Shown here piece after piece: positions 1 to 8,236 of a DNA stretch of 38,510 nt (position 1 is the stretch's first letter; the number at the start of each line of letters is the position of its first letter). The notes under the pieces are model-generated. The model saw only the letters and a program-made list of their open reading frames with translations. It searched no databases and was not told where the DNA came from. Origin of the DNA: an uncultured Lachnospiraceae bacterium. GTDB taxonomy: Bacteria > Bacillota > Clostridia > Lachnospirales > Lachnospiraceae. The stretch spans positions 1 through 38,510 of the forward strand of contig CANREB010000024.1 of assembly GCA_947629525.1 (NCBI GenBank). Reading direction: 5' to 3'. A program made the translations under genes and the position numbers.

Positions 1-59
1 CTTTTTTATTTTATCTATTCAATTTATCGTCCATTCTTCCGAAAAACTATACCCACCCT

Positions 60-92
60 TGCACCGGATTCCCATTTTTGACACCGAATGAC
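60..92 (-). promoter_or_regulatory. Tandem direct repeat and promoter after kinase 1
   Basis: Two copies of a CACCGRATT-like unit (62-70 and 82-90 on the + strand, period 20 bp) overlap the 3' end of kinase 1. A -10-like hexamer, GATAAA on the - strand (23-28), starts 31 bp beyond the near copy. Geometry and sequence match the site upstream of regulator 1. It should drive a leftward gene outside the window. Confidence 0.55.
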
Positions 93-1366
93 TATAACAT
101 AATTGCCACCCGAAACTCCTTATCGTCACAGTCAAGTGCCATATCGCCCTGATATTTCTCCACCACAGCCTTTACATTCAGCAGCCCGATCCCGTGACCG
201 TCTGTATATTCCTTCCGGACTGTATTATCTTCAATTAATACTTTTTCCAAAACCGGATTTTTGACACACAAGATCAGCTCTCCATCTTCCACTGCCATCT
301 TCAGAAAGATAACGGCTCCCTTTGCCCCGTCCGCAAGCACCCTTCCGCACTCCGCTATGGCGTTGTCCAACAGATTGGAGAGCAGGATCACTGTTTCCTC
401 CTCGTCCAGCCGCAGCCCGCTCATGTCACCCACCTGAAACGTCATGGACACGCCCTGCTCCCTCGCGGCATGAAACTTCTGGTTCAGGACGGCATCCACC
501 ACAGGATGGTTCGTGCTGACCGATGCCATCTCTGCCGATACGCTCTCCGTCAGCTGCTCCGCTAACTCAGCGGCGGTCTGCGCATCGCCTTTTTTCAGCA
601 GCGCCTGCATCGTCCTGATCTGGTTATTATAATCGTGCATCTTCCTCCCCTGCCGCTCATAGAGCGCCTGCATATCCCGGTAATGGGCAAGCTGACTCTC
701 TTTCTTCTGCCCTGCCAGCGCACTTTCCCGCAGCAGCCCCTCTTTTTCAAGGATTCCCTGCAGAAGTTCTATGACAAAGATATTGATAAAAATCAGCCCC
801 GCCGACAGAAGGAGGTATGCCGTCTGCACCTTTTCCTCCACACTGCCGCAGAAGAACATAAGCAGCATGGCACCCACCGTAATCAGCGGGATCATGGAAA
901 ATTCCAGCCACTCCTTACGGGAAAGCTCCCCGTAATTGTTCCGTCCTTTCCATATTTTCCGCACGATAAAAACCACACAGAGCCTCGCCATTTTTGAAGG
1001 CAGGAGAAGAAAGGTAAACTCATTGCTTTCGGAACCAAACATTTTTTGCATTTGCAGCATAAAAAAATCAGTCAGAAGCAGCAGCGAATAATTTAGTGCT
1101 GAAAAGAAGACGCAGTGCTTCCATTCCGCTTCATAAAACAGTGCACAGAATACTGTCAGGATCAAAACGAACAGCAGCGCTTTCATTCCCATCAGAACAG
1201 GATTCCTCACAAGATACGCAAGAACAAAACCGCAAGCGTACAGAATAACATATCTGCACTTGCCCAGCCGCCCCCTGTCCTTTTTCTTCAGAAAAGTGTC
1301 TAAAAAATAAAAATGTCCCCATGTTTCGATTGCTATGATACTGGCAGAAAGTATCCACCATGCCAT
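92..1366 (-). CDS. GHKL-domain sensor histidine kinase (pair 1)
   Basis: This is an AgrC-like membrane sensor kinase of about 424 residues. The N-terminal ~205 residues are mostly hydrophobic with about six membrane segments. A cytoplasmic helical stretch follows, with the likely phospho-acceptor in the motif MHDYNNQI, and then a GHKL ATPase domain containing LLSNLLDNAIAEC (N box) and DGHGIGLLNV (G box). A GTG at 1372 overlaps the stop of the response regulator gene (GTGA). I prefer the ATG at 1366, because GGAG lies 5 nt upstream of it. The gene is translationally coupled to the regulator. No AgrB or AgrD-like gene is visible nearby, so the input signal is unknown. A tandem repeat overlaps the 3' end of the gene. 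Confidence 0.9.
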   Translation of the reverse strand: MAWWILSASIIAIETWGHFYFLDTFLKKKDRGRLGKCRYVILYACGFVLAYLVRNPVLMGMKALLFVLILTVFCALFYEAEWKHCVFFSALNYSLLLLTDFFMLQMQKMFGSESNEFTFLLLPSKMARLCVVFIVRKIWKGRNNYGELSRKEWLEFSMIPLITVGAMLLMFFCGSVEEKVQTAYLLLSAGLIFINIFVIELLQGILEKEGLLRESALAGQKKESQLAHYRDMQALYERQGRKMHDYNNQIRTMQALLKKGDAQTAAELAEQLTESVSAEMASVSTNHPVVDAVLNQKFHAAREQGVSMTFQVGDMSGLRLDEEETVILLSNLLDNAIAECGRVLADGAKGAVIFLKMAVEDGELILCVKNPVLEKVLIEDNTVRKEYTDGHGIGLLNVKAVVEKYQGDMALDCDDKEFRVAIML

Positions 1367-1368
1367 GA

Positions 1369-2076
1369 TCACTCCGCCCCCTTAAACAATATATACTGCC
1401 GCTTTACTTCCGCATATCTGGACTTCGGCACCGATATTTCTTTCCCGGTGGTAAGTGTCAGGACGTAGCTGCTGATTTTCCTGATATAGCGCATATTGAC
1501 CAAAAAGCTCATATGTATTCTCACAAAACCATACTCCCGCAGCTCATTTTCAATCTCGTCCAACTTTTTGTAGATTTGGAAGTTTCCGTTTTTGGTATAA
1601 AATATGTTCTTGTGCCTTGCCGTTTCAATGTAGAGAATGTCGCTGACCTTCAGCCGGATATTCCCCTCCACAAAGGAAAAATCCATGACCTGCGCATCCT
1701 GTCCCAGCTTTCTGAGCAAAGTGTCCATGCACTCGGTAATGGAAGCCTCCAAATCATCCTTTACCAAGAAACGGCTTGCCTCCACCTTGTACCCTTCCAG
1801 TGCATAGCCGATATACGCCGTCACAAGCACAATACTGATTTTCGGGTGCAGGCTCTTAATCTGCGCCGCCGCATCCAGCCCGTCTGTACCATCCATGTTG
1901 ATGTCCAAAAATAAAATGCTGCCATCCTGCAATTTATCTATATTCTGTAACAGCGCTTCCCCACTGTCATATTCTGTTATGTCAAAGGTCAGACCTTTTT
2001 TCGTTTCATAGTCCCGAAGCAGCCGAATCAGATTTTCCCTATCTGTTCGGTTGTCGTCACATACAATGATTTCCAT
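1369..2076 (-). CDS. LytTR-family response regulator (pair 1)
   Basis: AgrA/LytR-type response regulator of 235 residues. The receiver domain covers about 1-120, with the acidic pocket in IIVCDDN and the phospho-accepting Asp in LFLDINMDG. A LytTR DNA-binding domain covers about 135-232 (VSDILYIET, IHMSFLVNMRYI). The ATG at 2076 follows a GGGG-containing ribosome site. It is the first gene of a two-gene operon with the kinase. LytTR proteins bind pairs of short direct repeats, and such a pair lies 72-104 bp upstream, which suggests autoregulation. Confidence 0.92.
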   Translation of the reverse strand: MEIIVCDDNRTDRENLIRLLRDYETKKGLTFDITEYDSGEALLQNIDKLQDGSILFLDINMDGTDGLDAAAQIKSLHPKISIVLVTAYIGYALEGYKVEASRFLVKDDLEASITECMDTLLRKLGQDAQVMDFSFVEGNIRLKVSDILYIETARHKNIFYTKNGNFQIYKKLDEIENELREYGFVRIHMSFLVNMRYIRKISSYVLTLTTGKEISVPKSRYAEVKRQYILFKGAE

Positions 2077-2147
2077 ATTCCATCCCCGCTTGTACTACTA
2101 TGTTTTTATTATTATCGGCTGTTTTTCGTTTACTGCACTATGTCCGC

Positions 2148-2180
2148 TGCACCAAATTACTATTTTCGGCACCAAATGAC
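2148..2180 (-). promoter_or_regulatory. Tandem direct repeat and promoter of pair 1
   Basis: GCACCAAATTAC at 2149-2160 and GCACCAAATGAC at 2169-2180 (period 20 bp). The -10-like hexamer GATAAT of the - strand lies at 2111-2116, 31 bp from the near unit. Likely LytTR operator for regulator 1. Confidence 0.6.
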
Positions 2181-2274
2181 CATAGATTTCTTTCCATGTC
2201 AAGTATTGAGTTGTGAAATAAGATTTTTGTTTTTAAGGATTTGTCCGGCAGCTACCGTCTGAATTGCAAAAAAC

Positions 2275-2310
2275 AGCGGAACACAGCATCTTCTGCCATG
2301 CTCCGCCGCT
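2275..2310 (-). terminator. Terminator after the 77-aa gene
   Basis: Imperfect hairpin: AGCGG (2275-2279) pairs with CCGCT (2306-2310), and AGCAT (2285-2289) with ATGCT (2298-2302). It is followed on the - strand by a run of T's (2268-2273). Confidence 0.6.
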
Positions 2311-2338
2311 TTTATTTTTCCTCACGGCTATTCCACTG

Positions 2339-2572
2339 TCAGTATTCCTTTACTATCTCGTCTCTCTCAACGCCATAACTCTGTATAAACTCATACAAAT
2401 CACTGTCGTCTCTTATCAGCATTATCTCGCTGAACTGTCCTGTCGCTAAATCCTTAAAGCCCGCCACTTTTTCACCTGTGCATATACTGGCTCTTATTAT
2501 CGGCTTTTGCTTTGTCTTGTCGTACTGCTGTTTTTGCGTCTGCGTCTGCTTTTTGAAAATATTTTTAAACAT
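2339..2572 (-). CDS. Small conserved-looking protein of unknown function
   Basis: A 77-residue protein that I do not recognise. It has a basic, Gln/Lys-rich N-terminus (MFKNIFKKQTQTQKQQ), then a compact part containing SICTGEKVAGF and an acidic C-terminal third. No signal peptide or membrane segment is seen, and it does not look like an AgrD-type peptide precursor. The start is the ATG at 2572, because GGGAG lies 8 nt upstream. A GTG at 2587 in the same frame would overlap that ribosome site. The gene sits between two intrinsic terminators (2630-2657 upstream, 2275-2310 downstream), so it should be a separate transcription unit. Confidence 0.7.
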   Translation of the reverse strand: MFKNIFKKQTQTQKQQYDKTKQKPIIRASICTGEKVAGFKDLATGQFSEIMLIRDDSDLYEFIQSYGVERDEIVKEY

Positions 2573-2629
2573 GCTTATCACTCCCACGTTTTTTATTCCG
2601 GCATTTTTACATCAGATTTTTAAATAAAA

Positions 2630-2657
2630 ATACCCACCCGCAAAAGCAGGTGAGTAT
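2630..2657 (-). terminator. Terminator after the OFA transporter
   Basis: 12-bp stem (2630-2641 with 2646-2657, two G-U pairs), AAAA loop on the + strand, T-rich tract on the - strand at 2620-2630. Confidence 0.85.
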
Positions 2658-2671
2658 CTCATTTAATTAAT

Positions 2672-4018
2672 TCAATTCTTTTTTGCTTTCTTGGCTTCGA
2701 GTGCCTTATCCGTTGGTCTTACCAGTACGAGGCAGACGATCATTGCGATAATGTAAAGCACTACTGTTGCATACAATACTGTCTGATATCCTGTAGGATT
2801 TACCAGTGTACCATCGTGATCTACCCATTCTCCAAAATGGTTTACGATCCATGTGGCAAGCTGATTGCCTGTAAGCCCCGCGATGCCCCACGCCGAAAGC
2901 GTAAGTCCATGGATGGCGCTTATATTGCCCATTCCGTAATGGTCAGACAAAAGTGTCGGCACGTTTGGGAAACCGCCGCCGTACCCTGCGTTTACAACGA
3001 ATATCAGGCACAGCACAAGCACTGTAAGAAGCATATTGCCCTCGCCGTTCTTAATGCCTCCTGTAAAGATTATTATCGCTGTAAAGATTATTGAAAGAGC
3101 AAAAATTATCTTGTAAATCGTATTTCTGTCTTTCATTGTATCAGCCCATGCGGAAAATCCAAGACGGCCTCCCGCATTGAAGATAGCCGAGCATGTGGAT
3201 ATAATTCCTACAACACTCGCAAGACCTATACATTTCACTATCATCTTTTCCTGTGATATCAAAGCAAGTCCGCAGGTGATGTTAATATAGAACATAAGCC
3301 AGATGCCAATGTAATTGCTTATCGGCTTTGTCTTGATAACGTCGAACATGCTCTTGCCTTTTTCTTTTGTCTGAGGCTCATGCCAGCCGTCAGGCTTCTT
3401 TAAAAGAAGATGACCGACAAACATCATTACAAAATAGACAGCCGCCAATATCCAAAACATCTTATATATGCCGCCATCGCCTAAGTTGTCGAGTAAAGCC
3501 TGCATTATCGGGCTTGCGATCGCTTTCGCCGCTCCAAATCCCGCAACGGCTAAACCTGTAGCAAGACCTTTTCTGTCCTCGAACCAAAGCATCAATGTCT
3601 TGACGGGCGACAGATAACCTGTACCCAGTCCGATACCCATGATAAATCCGTAGCATATGTAAATGCCTACAAGCGCAAGTGCGCTGCCCTGATGAGCGCC
3701 GCCGTAATAAATGAAAAATCCTGTGCCTGCCATACCGCATGCAAAGCATATCGTAGCGATAAGCGAAGACTTATGGATATCCTTTTCTACGACGTTGCCA
3801 AGAAACGCCGCCGACATACCGAGGAAAAAGATCGCGAAACTGAATGCCCATTCCGTCGCGCCCTTTGAAAATCCGATATAATCAGCGATCTCCTGACTGA
3901 AAATTGACCAACAGTAAACTGTACCGATACTGCAATGCAGTAACAATGCGGGAATAGCCGCCCTGCACCATTTATTGGTGCGCCAGCCTCCCTGTGCGTT
4001 TTGAGTGTTTTCTTTCAT
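2672..4018 (-). CDS. OFA-family MFS transporter
   Basis: Major facilitator of about 448 residues and 12 membrane segments. It resembles the oxalate/formate antiporter (OFA) family: the first membrane segment contains GTVYCWSIFSQEI, and GFGAAKAIASPI and GGGFPNVPTLLSDHYG follow later. Members exchange or take up small carboxylates; the substrate here cannot be read from sequence. The ATG at 4018 is preferred over the in-frame ATG at 4024, because AAGGAAG ends 7 nt before the former and 1 nt before the latter. It has its own promoter and terminator. It is divergent from the PocR-domain receptor, so the two may respond to the same metabolite (inference). Confidence 0.88.
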   Translation of the reverse strand: MKENTQNAQGGWRTNKWCRAAIPALLLHCSIGTVYCWSIFSQEIADYIGFSKGATEWAFSFAIFFLGMSAAFLGNVVEKDIHKSSLIATICFACGMAGTGFFIYYGGAHQGSALALVGIYICYGFIMGIGLGTGYLSPVKTLMLWFEDRKGLATGLAVAGFGAAKAIASPIMQALLDNLGDGGIYKMFWILAAVYFVMMFVGHLLLKKPDGWHEPQTKEKGKSMFDVIKTKPISNYIGIWLMFYINITCGLALISQEKMIVKCIGLASVVGIISTCSAIFNAGGRLGFSAWADTMKDRNTIYKIIFALSIIFTAIIIFTGGIKNGEGNMLLTVLVLCLIFVVNAGYGGGFPNVPTLLSDHYGMGNISAIHGLTLSAWGIAGLTGNQLATWIVNHFGEWVDHDGTLVNPTGYQTVLYATVVLYIIAMIVCLVLVRPTDKALEAKKAKKN

Positions 4019-4088
4019 AATCATACTTCCTTAACCTTTATGTAATGTGACTGGTTTTAAACCTTTATCCGCGCAACCAGCTGTTGTT

Positions 4089-4117
4089 ATTATACACCTT
4101 ATTAAAGCTTGTTTCAA
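4089..4117 (-). promoter_or_regulatory. Promoter of the OFA transporter gene
   Basis: On the - strand TTGAAA (4112-4117), 17-bp spacer, TATAAT (4089-4094). It lies about 70 bp before the ATG. Confidence 0.7.
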
Positions 4118-4256
4118 GCATTTATATATTTACTTTTTCCCAAAATAATGATAAAATAAAAATTATATAAATTATATTAACTTATTTTTTATATTTAATA
4201 TATTTTTCATAAAAAGTCCTTATTTTTTAAATTTATACAAGAAAAGAAAAACAACT

Positions 4257-5033
4257 ATGAGAATTGACGAATTCTGCGATATGCAGAAATTTGAAAGCAT
4301 CATGGACAACTGGGCAAAGAGTACCGGGCTTGCAACGGTCGCAGTCGGCGCTGACGGAAAGTACATAAGCGACTGTTACAATTTTACGGACTTCTGCATC
4401 AAACTGACAAGAGGAAGTAAAGAAGGCTGCCGCAGATGTGAAAAATGCGATCAGGAAGGAAACGGCGTATATTCATGTCATGCAGGACTTGTAGACTTCG
4501 GTATTCCCATCACACTTGACGACGGCACCGTACTTGGCAGCGTTATCGGCGGCCAGGTTCTTCCGGAAAATCCCGATGAGGAGAAATTCCGCAAAGTCGC
4601 AAGAGAGCTTGGTATTAATGAAGATACATATATCGAAGCTTTACACAAAGTTACCGTCAAAACAAGGGAACAGATAGAAGCATCCGCCAATCTTCTTGGC
4701 GATGTTATAAATATGTACGTACGTTCCAGTTACCAATCCAAACAGAACGAAAAGATACTGGATAAGTTAAAGACCGGAATCGCTCAGGCTGCAGAGGAGA
4801 TCGAAGCTGCCAACGTAAGCACGTCACAGATAGCCGCTTTCAGTAAGCACCAGAACATGCTTGCCCTGAACGCATCTATCGAAGCCGCTCGTGCAGGCGA
4901 AAGCGGAAAAGGATTTGCTGTTGTTGCCGCCGAAGTTCAGAAGCTGGCAGGCGGTATGGCTAAAACCAGCAAAGAGATCGATTCCAGACTTTCCAGACTT
5001 ACCGTCACGATCAATGACCTGAACGTACAGTAA
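4257..5033 (+). CDS. Soluble PocR-domain protein with short chemoreceptor signalling domain
   Basis: A 258-residue cytoplasmic protein. Residues ~5-155 form a PocR sensory domain. Its signature is a cysteine cluster (CRRCEKCDQ, then [14 protein letters not shown]) and VIGGQVLP. PocR domains are named after the propanediol-utilisation regulator. Residues ~165-255 match the tip of the methyl-accepting chemotaxis signalling hairpin ([26 protein letters not shown]). There are no membrane segments, HAMP domain or long methylation helices, so it cannot be a standard transmembrane receptor. Only a weak AAGAAAAG ribosome site precedes the ATG. The downstream channel gene (67-bp gap) suggests a shared function in sensing and uptake of a small polyol or hydrocarbon compound (inference). 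Confidence 0.85.
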   Translation: MRIDEFCDMQKFESIMDNWAKSTGLATVAVGADGKYISDCYNFTDFCIKLTRGSKEGCRRCEKCDQEGNGVYSCHAGLVDFGIPITLDDGTVLGSVIGGQVLPENPDEEKFRKVARELGINEDTYIEALHKVTVKTREQIEASANLLGDVINMYVRSSYQSKQNEKILDKLKTGIAQAAEEIEAANVSTSQIAAFSKHQNMLALNASIEAARAGESGKGFAVVAAEVQKLAGGMAKTSKEIDSRLSRLTVTINDLNVQ

Positions 5034-5100
5034 ACAAACGCAGTTTTTTCTTTATTATTATTATGTTAAAAAATTAAACATTTAAATGGAGGGTATATAT

Positions 5101-5835
5101 ATGGCTTATTTATCTGAATTTATAGGAAGCTTTATCTTTTTACTTGGCGGTTACGCCTATATGTGCAACGTATCTTTGAAAAAGACTTTGGTGTCAACCT
5201 TAAACTATATTGAATTGGTATTTGCATGGAGTCTTGCCGTCGGCTTCGGTCTTGCCGTCGCTGCGATAATGGGCGGTCCCGCATACTTAAATCCCGGCGT
5301 TGTTTTCGGCAGCCTTATATTGGGCAGTGTAGGAATAGTTGACGCTCTTATTTATCTCCTTATGGAATTTCTTGCAGCCGGCGCAGCAGTGCTTGTATGC
5401 ATGATATTCTTCTGGGATTCCTTCAAGGCATCAGGCGATGCTCCCAAGCGCGGCATTTTCTCCGCATATCCGGTAGAAAAACACATTGCGCTCAACTTTG
5501 TACAGGAAATACTTGCAACTTTCGTATTCCTTTTCCTTGTATTTATGGGTATCGCAGGCGTTACAAGTTTACAGGCCTCAAACGAAGCTTTGGTTGTAGG
5601 TCTTGTAGGTTTTGGCGCAGTAGCGCTGCTTTCACTTTCGCTTAACAGCACCGGCTTTAGCATGAATGCAATGCGTTCGGTCTTCAGCAGCATATGGTTT
5701 GCAATTCTGCCTATCCCCAATAAGGGTGATGAAAAAGTTGACTGGAATTATCAGCTTATAGTTAATCTGCTCGGTTCGTCCATAGGCGGTATTCTTGCCG
5801 TTATAGCTACTACTTTGATCAAAGGCGCTTTATAA
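5101..5835 (+). CDS. MIP/aquaporin-family channel with altered NPA motifs
   Basis: A 244-residue membrane protein with about six helices and two half-repeats, matching the major intrinsic protein family. The first pore loop reads YLNPGVVF (Asn64-Pro65-Gly66) and the second TGFSMNAMRSV (Asn189-Ala190-Met191, with the selectivity-filter Arg192). Canonical members have Asn-Pro-Ala in both loops. The family conducts water or small solutes such as glycerol. The start is the ATG at 5101, placed 8 nt after GGAGG; the ATG at 5086 would overlap the ribosome site. It is probably cotranscribed with the PocR protein, and the pairing recalls the Pdu locus, where PocR sits beside the facilitator PduF. Confidence 0.8.
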   Translation: MAYLSEFIGSFIFLLGGYAYMCNVSLKKTLVSTLNYIELVFAWSLAVGFGLAVAAIMGGPAYLNPGVVFGSLILGSVGIVDALIYLLMEFLAAGAAVLVCMIFFWDSFKASGDAPKRGIFSAYPVEKHIALNFVQEILATFVFLFLVFMGIAGVTSLQASNEALVVGLVGFGAVALLSLSLNSTGFSMNAMRSVFSSIWFAILPIPNKGDEKVDWNYQLIVNLLGSSIGGILAVIATTLIKGAL

Positions 5836-5894
5836 ATATTGGTTAGAATGCGTTGATTGTAATGACATTAGCAAAAACGATATTGAGTAAAATG

Positions 5895-5936
5895 ATACTA
5901 AAAAAACCTGACGTGACTGTCAGGTTTTTTTAGTAT
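5895..5936. terminator. Bidirectional terminator between converging genes
   Basis: Perfect 18-bp inverted repeat (5895-5912 with 5919-5936) around a 6-nt loop. A and T runs form the stem base, so it can stop transcription from both the channel gene and the charged-protein gene. Confidence 0.9.
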
Positions 5937-5949
5937 ACTTCTCCCATAT

Positions 5950-6663
5950 TTAGACTTTTTCTGAAATTACAGGTTCGCTTTCCTCCTCAACAGGCTTCCC
6001 TTCGCTCGTGTACATTTTCGGAACAGGTTTTTCCTCGTTTTGTACGTTTTCCTCTTCCTGTGCCGCATCTTTGTCCTGCGTCTCTTCGCGCTTTGGCGCT
6101 TTAGCATTCTCCATCGCCCTATTCGCATCGCCAAGGCTCTGCGCCTGTGCGTTTTTCGCGCTTTGGGCTGTCTGCTCAAGCTCGGCGATCTCCTTCTGTT
6201 TTGCCTCTATGACTTTTTCGCCCTTTGCTGTCTTTAACTCGGACTTAATTACATTCGCCCTGTTTTGCGCTGCTGTCGCCGCATTGTCCTGTATTTTTGC
6301 CTGTTTGAGCGAACTGTCAGCCGAAAGTATGGAACCTGTCGTCTGCTCATCGATCTCTGAACGGGTCTGTTCTCCGCCCTGCTTTGCTTTTAGCGCTTCT
6401 GCTTTTTCCTGCTGTTTTTCTTTCCTAAGTTCGATCTGATGCTGCCTTAGCTGATTATTAAGGTCATTGATCTGCTGTTGGATCTCCTGACGCTTTTTCA
6501 TCTTTTCTTCAAGCGGAAGCTCACCGTTTTGGGCAAGCTCCTGAAGCTGCTTCTGCGCACGCGCGATCTGCTCTTTTAAGCTTTTGCTCATCGCGTCGTC
6601 CGCGGATGCTGCCCCCATCGGACTTTGCTGCATATTTGTGCTGTTTACTGCATTTACATTCAT
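5950..6663 (-). CDS. Charged coiled-coil protein, companion of pair 2
   Basis: A 237-residue protein rich in Gln, Lys, Glu and Ala, without signal peptide or membrane segment. Residues ~25-95 form a coiled coil (MSKSLKEQIARAQKQLQEL, EIQQQINDLNNQLRQHQIEL) that resembles FlxA-type proteins. A second helical stretch covers ~115-180, followed by a disordered acidic tail. No function can be assigned. It lies downstream of kinase 2 on the same strand, with 166 bp between. That gap holds a tandem repeat of the type found upstream of regulator 2 and a -10-like hexamer. The upstream region also carries a GGAGGG-type ribosome site. It is probably a regulated target of pair 2 (inference). Confidence 0.75.
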   Translation of the reverse strand: MNVNAVNSTNMQQSPMGAASADDAMSKSLKEQIARAQKQLQELAQNGELPLEEKMKKRQEIQQQINDLNNQLRQHQIELRKEKQQEKAEALKAKQGGEQTRSEIDEQTTGSILSADSSLKQAKIQDNAATAAQNRANVIKSELKTAKGEKVIEAKQKEIAELEQTAQSAKNAQAQSLGDANRAMENAKAPKREETQDKDAAQEEENVQNEEKPVPKMYTSEGKPVEEESEPVISEKV

Positions 6664-6779
6664 TTTTATTATCTCCCTCCCGCGCCGCGTTGTTCTGCCT
6701 TGGCAGTGCCGCGCACCACAAGCCTGTTATCCGCCTGTTAATATCTATATCGTAAAACATTTTTCAAGTCCTTACCCGA

Positions 6780-6813
6780 TTGTTGTGAAACGGACATTTT
6801 TTGTTGTGAAGCG
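6780..6813 (-). promoter_or_regulatory. Tandem direct repeat and promoter of the pair 2 companion gene
   Basis: TTGTTGTGAAACG (6780-6792) and TTGTTGTGAAGCG (6801-6813), period 21 bp, in the gap after kinase 2. The -10-like TATAGA of the - strand (6744-6749) starts 31 bp from the unit edge. Nearly the same units occur upstream of regulator 2. Confidence 0.7.
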
Positions 6814-6829
6814 TCTTTATTATTGTTTT

Positions 6830-8224
6830 TCACTGTATCATCATCATTACGCACAGTGTAAATTCCCCACTGCCTGACGAGATATCAATATCGCCAAAAT
6901 ATTTCCGTGCCGTTTTTCTTATGCTTTCAAGCCCGAAGCCATGCTGTTTTTTATCGCTCTTTGTCGTTTGCGGAAGTCCCGTAATCTCATCATACGTGAT
7001 ACTTCCCTCAAAGCTGTTTTTTATCTCCAGCATACAGGCGTTTTCCCTGCGGTATGAGGTTATCTTAACAAAAGGATTGCGGCAGAAAAGCGCCGCTTCC
7101 AAGGCATTTGCAATGGCATTGCTCAGGATTATGCTTAAATCGAAGGCGTCTATTCCTTCCGGATAGTGAAAATCACATATAAACTCTATCCCTTTCTCCT
7201 GCGCCTGCTTTTGTCCCTGCGTCAGTATGACATCGGTAACAGGATTGCCGCTTTTTACCTCTGTAAGCAAGGTGTTAAAACTGTTCTTAAGGCTTATCAG
7301 ATAACGCTCTGCCTCTTCATAAGCCCCTCTTTTATAAAGGCACTCCATAGTCATTATGTGATTCCCGATGTCATGTTTTAAGTTACGTATATCGCCGTAC
7401 AGTCCTTCAATTTCGCTGATACGCTGTTTCATGTTGTCAAGCTGTTCGATATAGCGTTCATTTTCATATTCATTCTTCTGTGCGCGTTTAATCTTTCCAT
7501 GCATCATGATGACAGCAGGTATGGCGGCAAACATAATCATATAATATAGCGAGAAAGCCATATTGTGTCCCGCGTACAAATCGATAATTCCCCCGTTTGC
7601 GACATCGCTCTGGTACTTATATTCATAGAACTTTTTCACTTCATAGCTGAGCGCGACTGACATAAGGGGTACGCAGAGCATTACAAACTCCGCTTTCGTA
7701 AGTTCTTCATCTTTATAAGCGTATACTTTCCTTATGATCCATACTGCCGCAAACATGGTCGCAAAGGATACGATACGTGCCATCGTTACATCACATACAA
7801 AAATCCAAAATCCTTCGTATTCTGTCATTATACCGTCAGAGACGAACAAGGATGTCAAAACCGCAGACATAATGTCTTCTATACCCGCACTCATCGACTG
7901 CACCAGCCAGCGCACCGAAAAAAATGTGTACACAAGAAAGATTTTTTGAAGGATTTTCAGCCTGCCGCTCTTTAAATCTGTCAGGACCATGACGGTAAAT
8001 CCCGCCGCAACACCCAGAAAATATGCGCAGAAATTAGACAGAGAATACGGTATGACCCAAAGCGTCTCCATTACCGCAACATATGACGCGCCTACTGTCC
8101 AAAGATACTTTCTGTTTGTCATAAACGGCTTTATCAGATAGCAGTAACACCAAGCTGCAATCATATGCGTCAACAGTATCTCCACATCCAAAACTATTTC
8201 ATAACACATATCTATGTTTTCCAT
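6830..8224 (-). CDS. GHKL-domain sensor histidine kinase (pair 2)
   Basis: A 464-residue membrane sensor kinase. About six hydrophobic segments fill residues ~10-240. A coiled coil (EYENERYIEQLDNMKQRISE) leads to the phospho-acceptor motif LKHDIGNHIMTME, and the GHKL ATPase domain has IILSNAIANALEAA and KKQHGFGLESI. It starts 12 nt after the stop of regulator 2 and has AAAGGAAG upstream. It is closest in layout to kinase 3 in this window. No peptide-processing gene is adjacent, so its ligand is unknown. Confidence 0.92.
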   Translation of the reverse strand: MENIDMCYEIVLDVEILLTHMIAAWCYCYLIKPFMTNRKYLWTVGASYVAVMETLWVIPYSLSNFCAYFLGVAAGFTVMVLTDLKSGRLKILQKIFLVYTFFSVRWLVQSMSAGIEDIMSAVLTSLFVSDGIMTEYEGFWIFVCDVTMARIVSFATMFAAVWIIRKVYAYKDEELTKAEFVMLCVPLMSVALSYEVKKFYEYKYQSDVANGGIIDLYAGHNMAFSLYYMIMFAAIPAVIMMHGKIKRAQKNEYENERYIEQLDNMKQRISEIEGLYGDIRNLKHDIGNHIMTMECLYKRGAYEEAERYLISLKNSFNTLLTEVKSGNPVTDVILTQGQKQAQEKGIEFICDFHYPEGIDAFDLSIILSNAIANALEAALFCRNPFVKITSYRRENACMLEIKNSFEGSITYDEITGLPQTTKSDKKQHGFGLESIRKTARKYFGDIDISSGSGEFTLCVMMMIQ

Positions 8225-8236
8225 AAAGGCTTCCTT

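Noticed and set aside
2339..2572. 77-aa gene as an AgrD-like signal peptide precursor for pair 1
   Set aside because: It lacks an amphipathic leader, a thiolactone-type Cys core and an AgrB partner, and lies in its own terminator-bounded unit.
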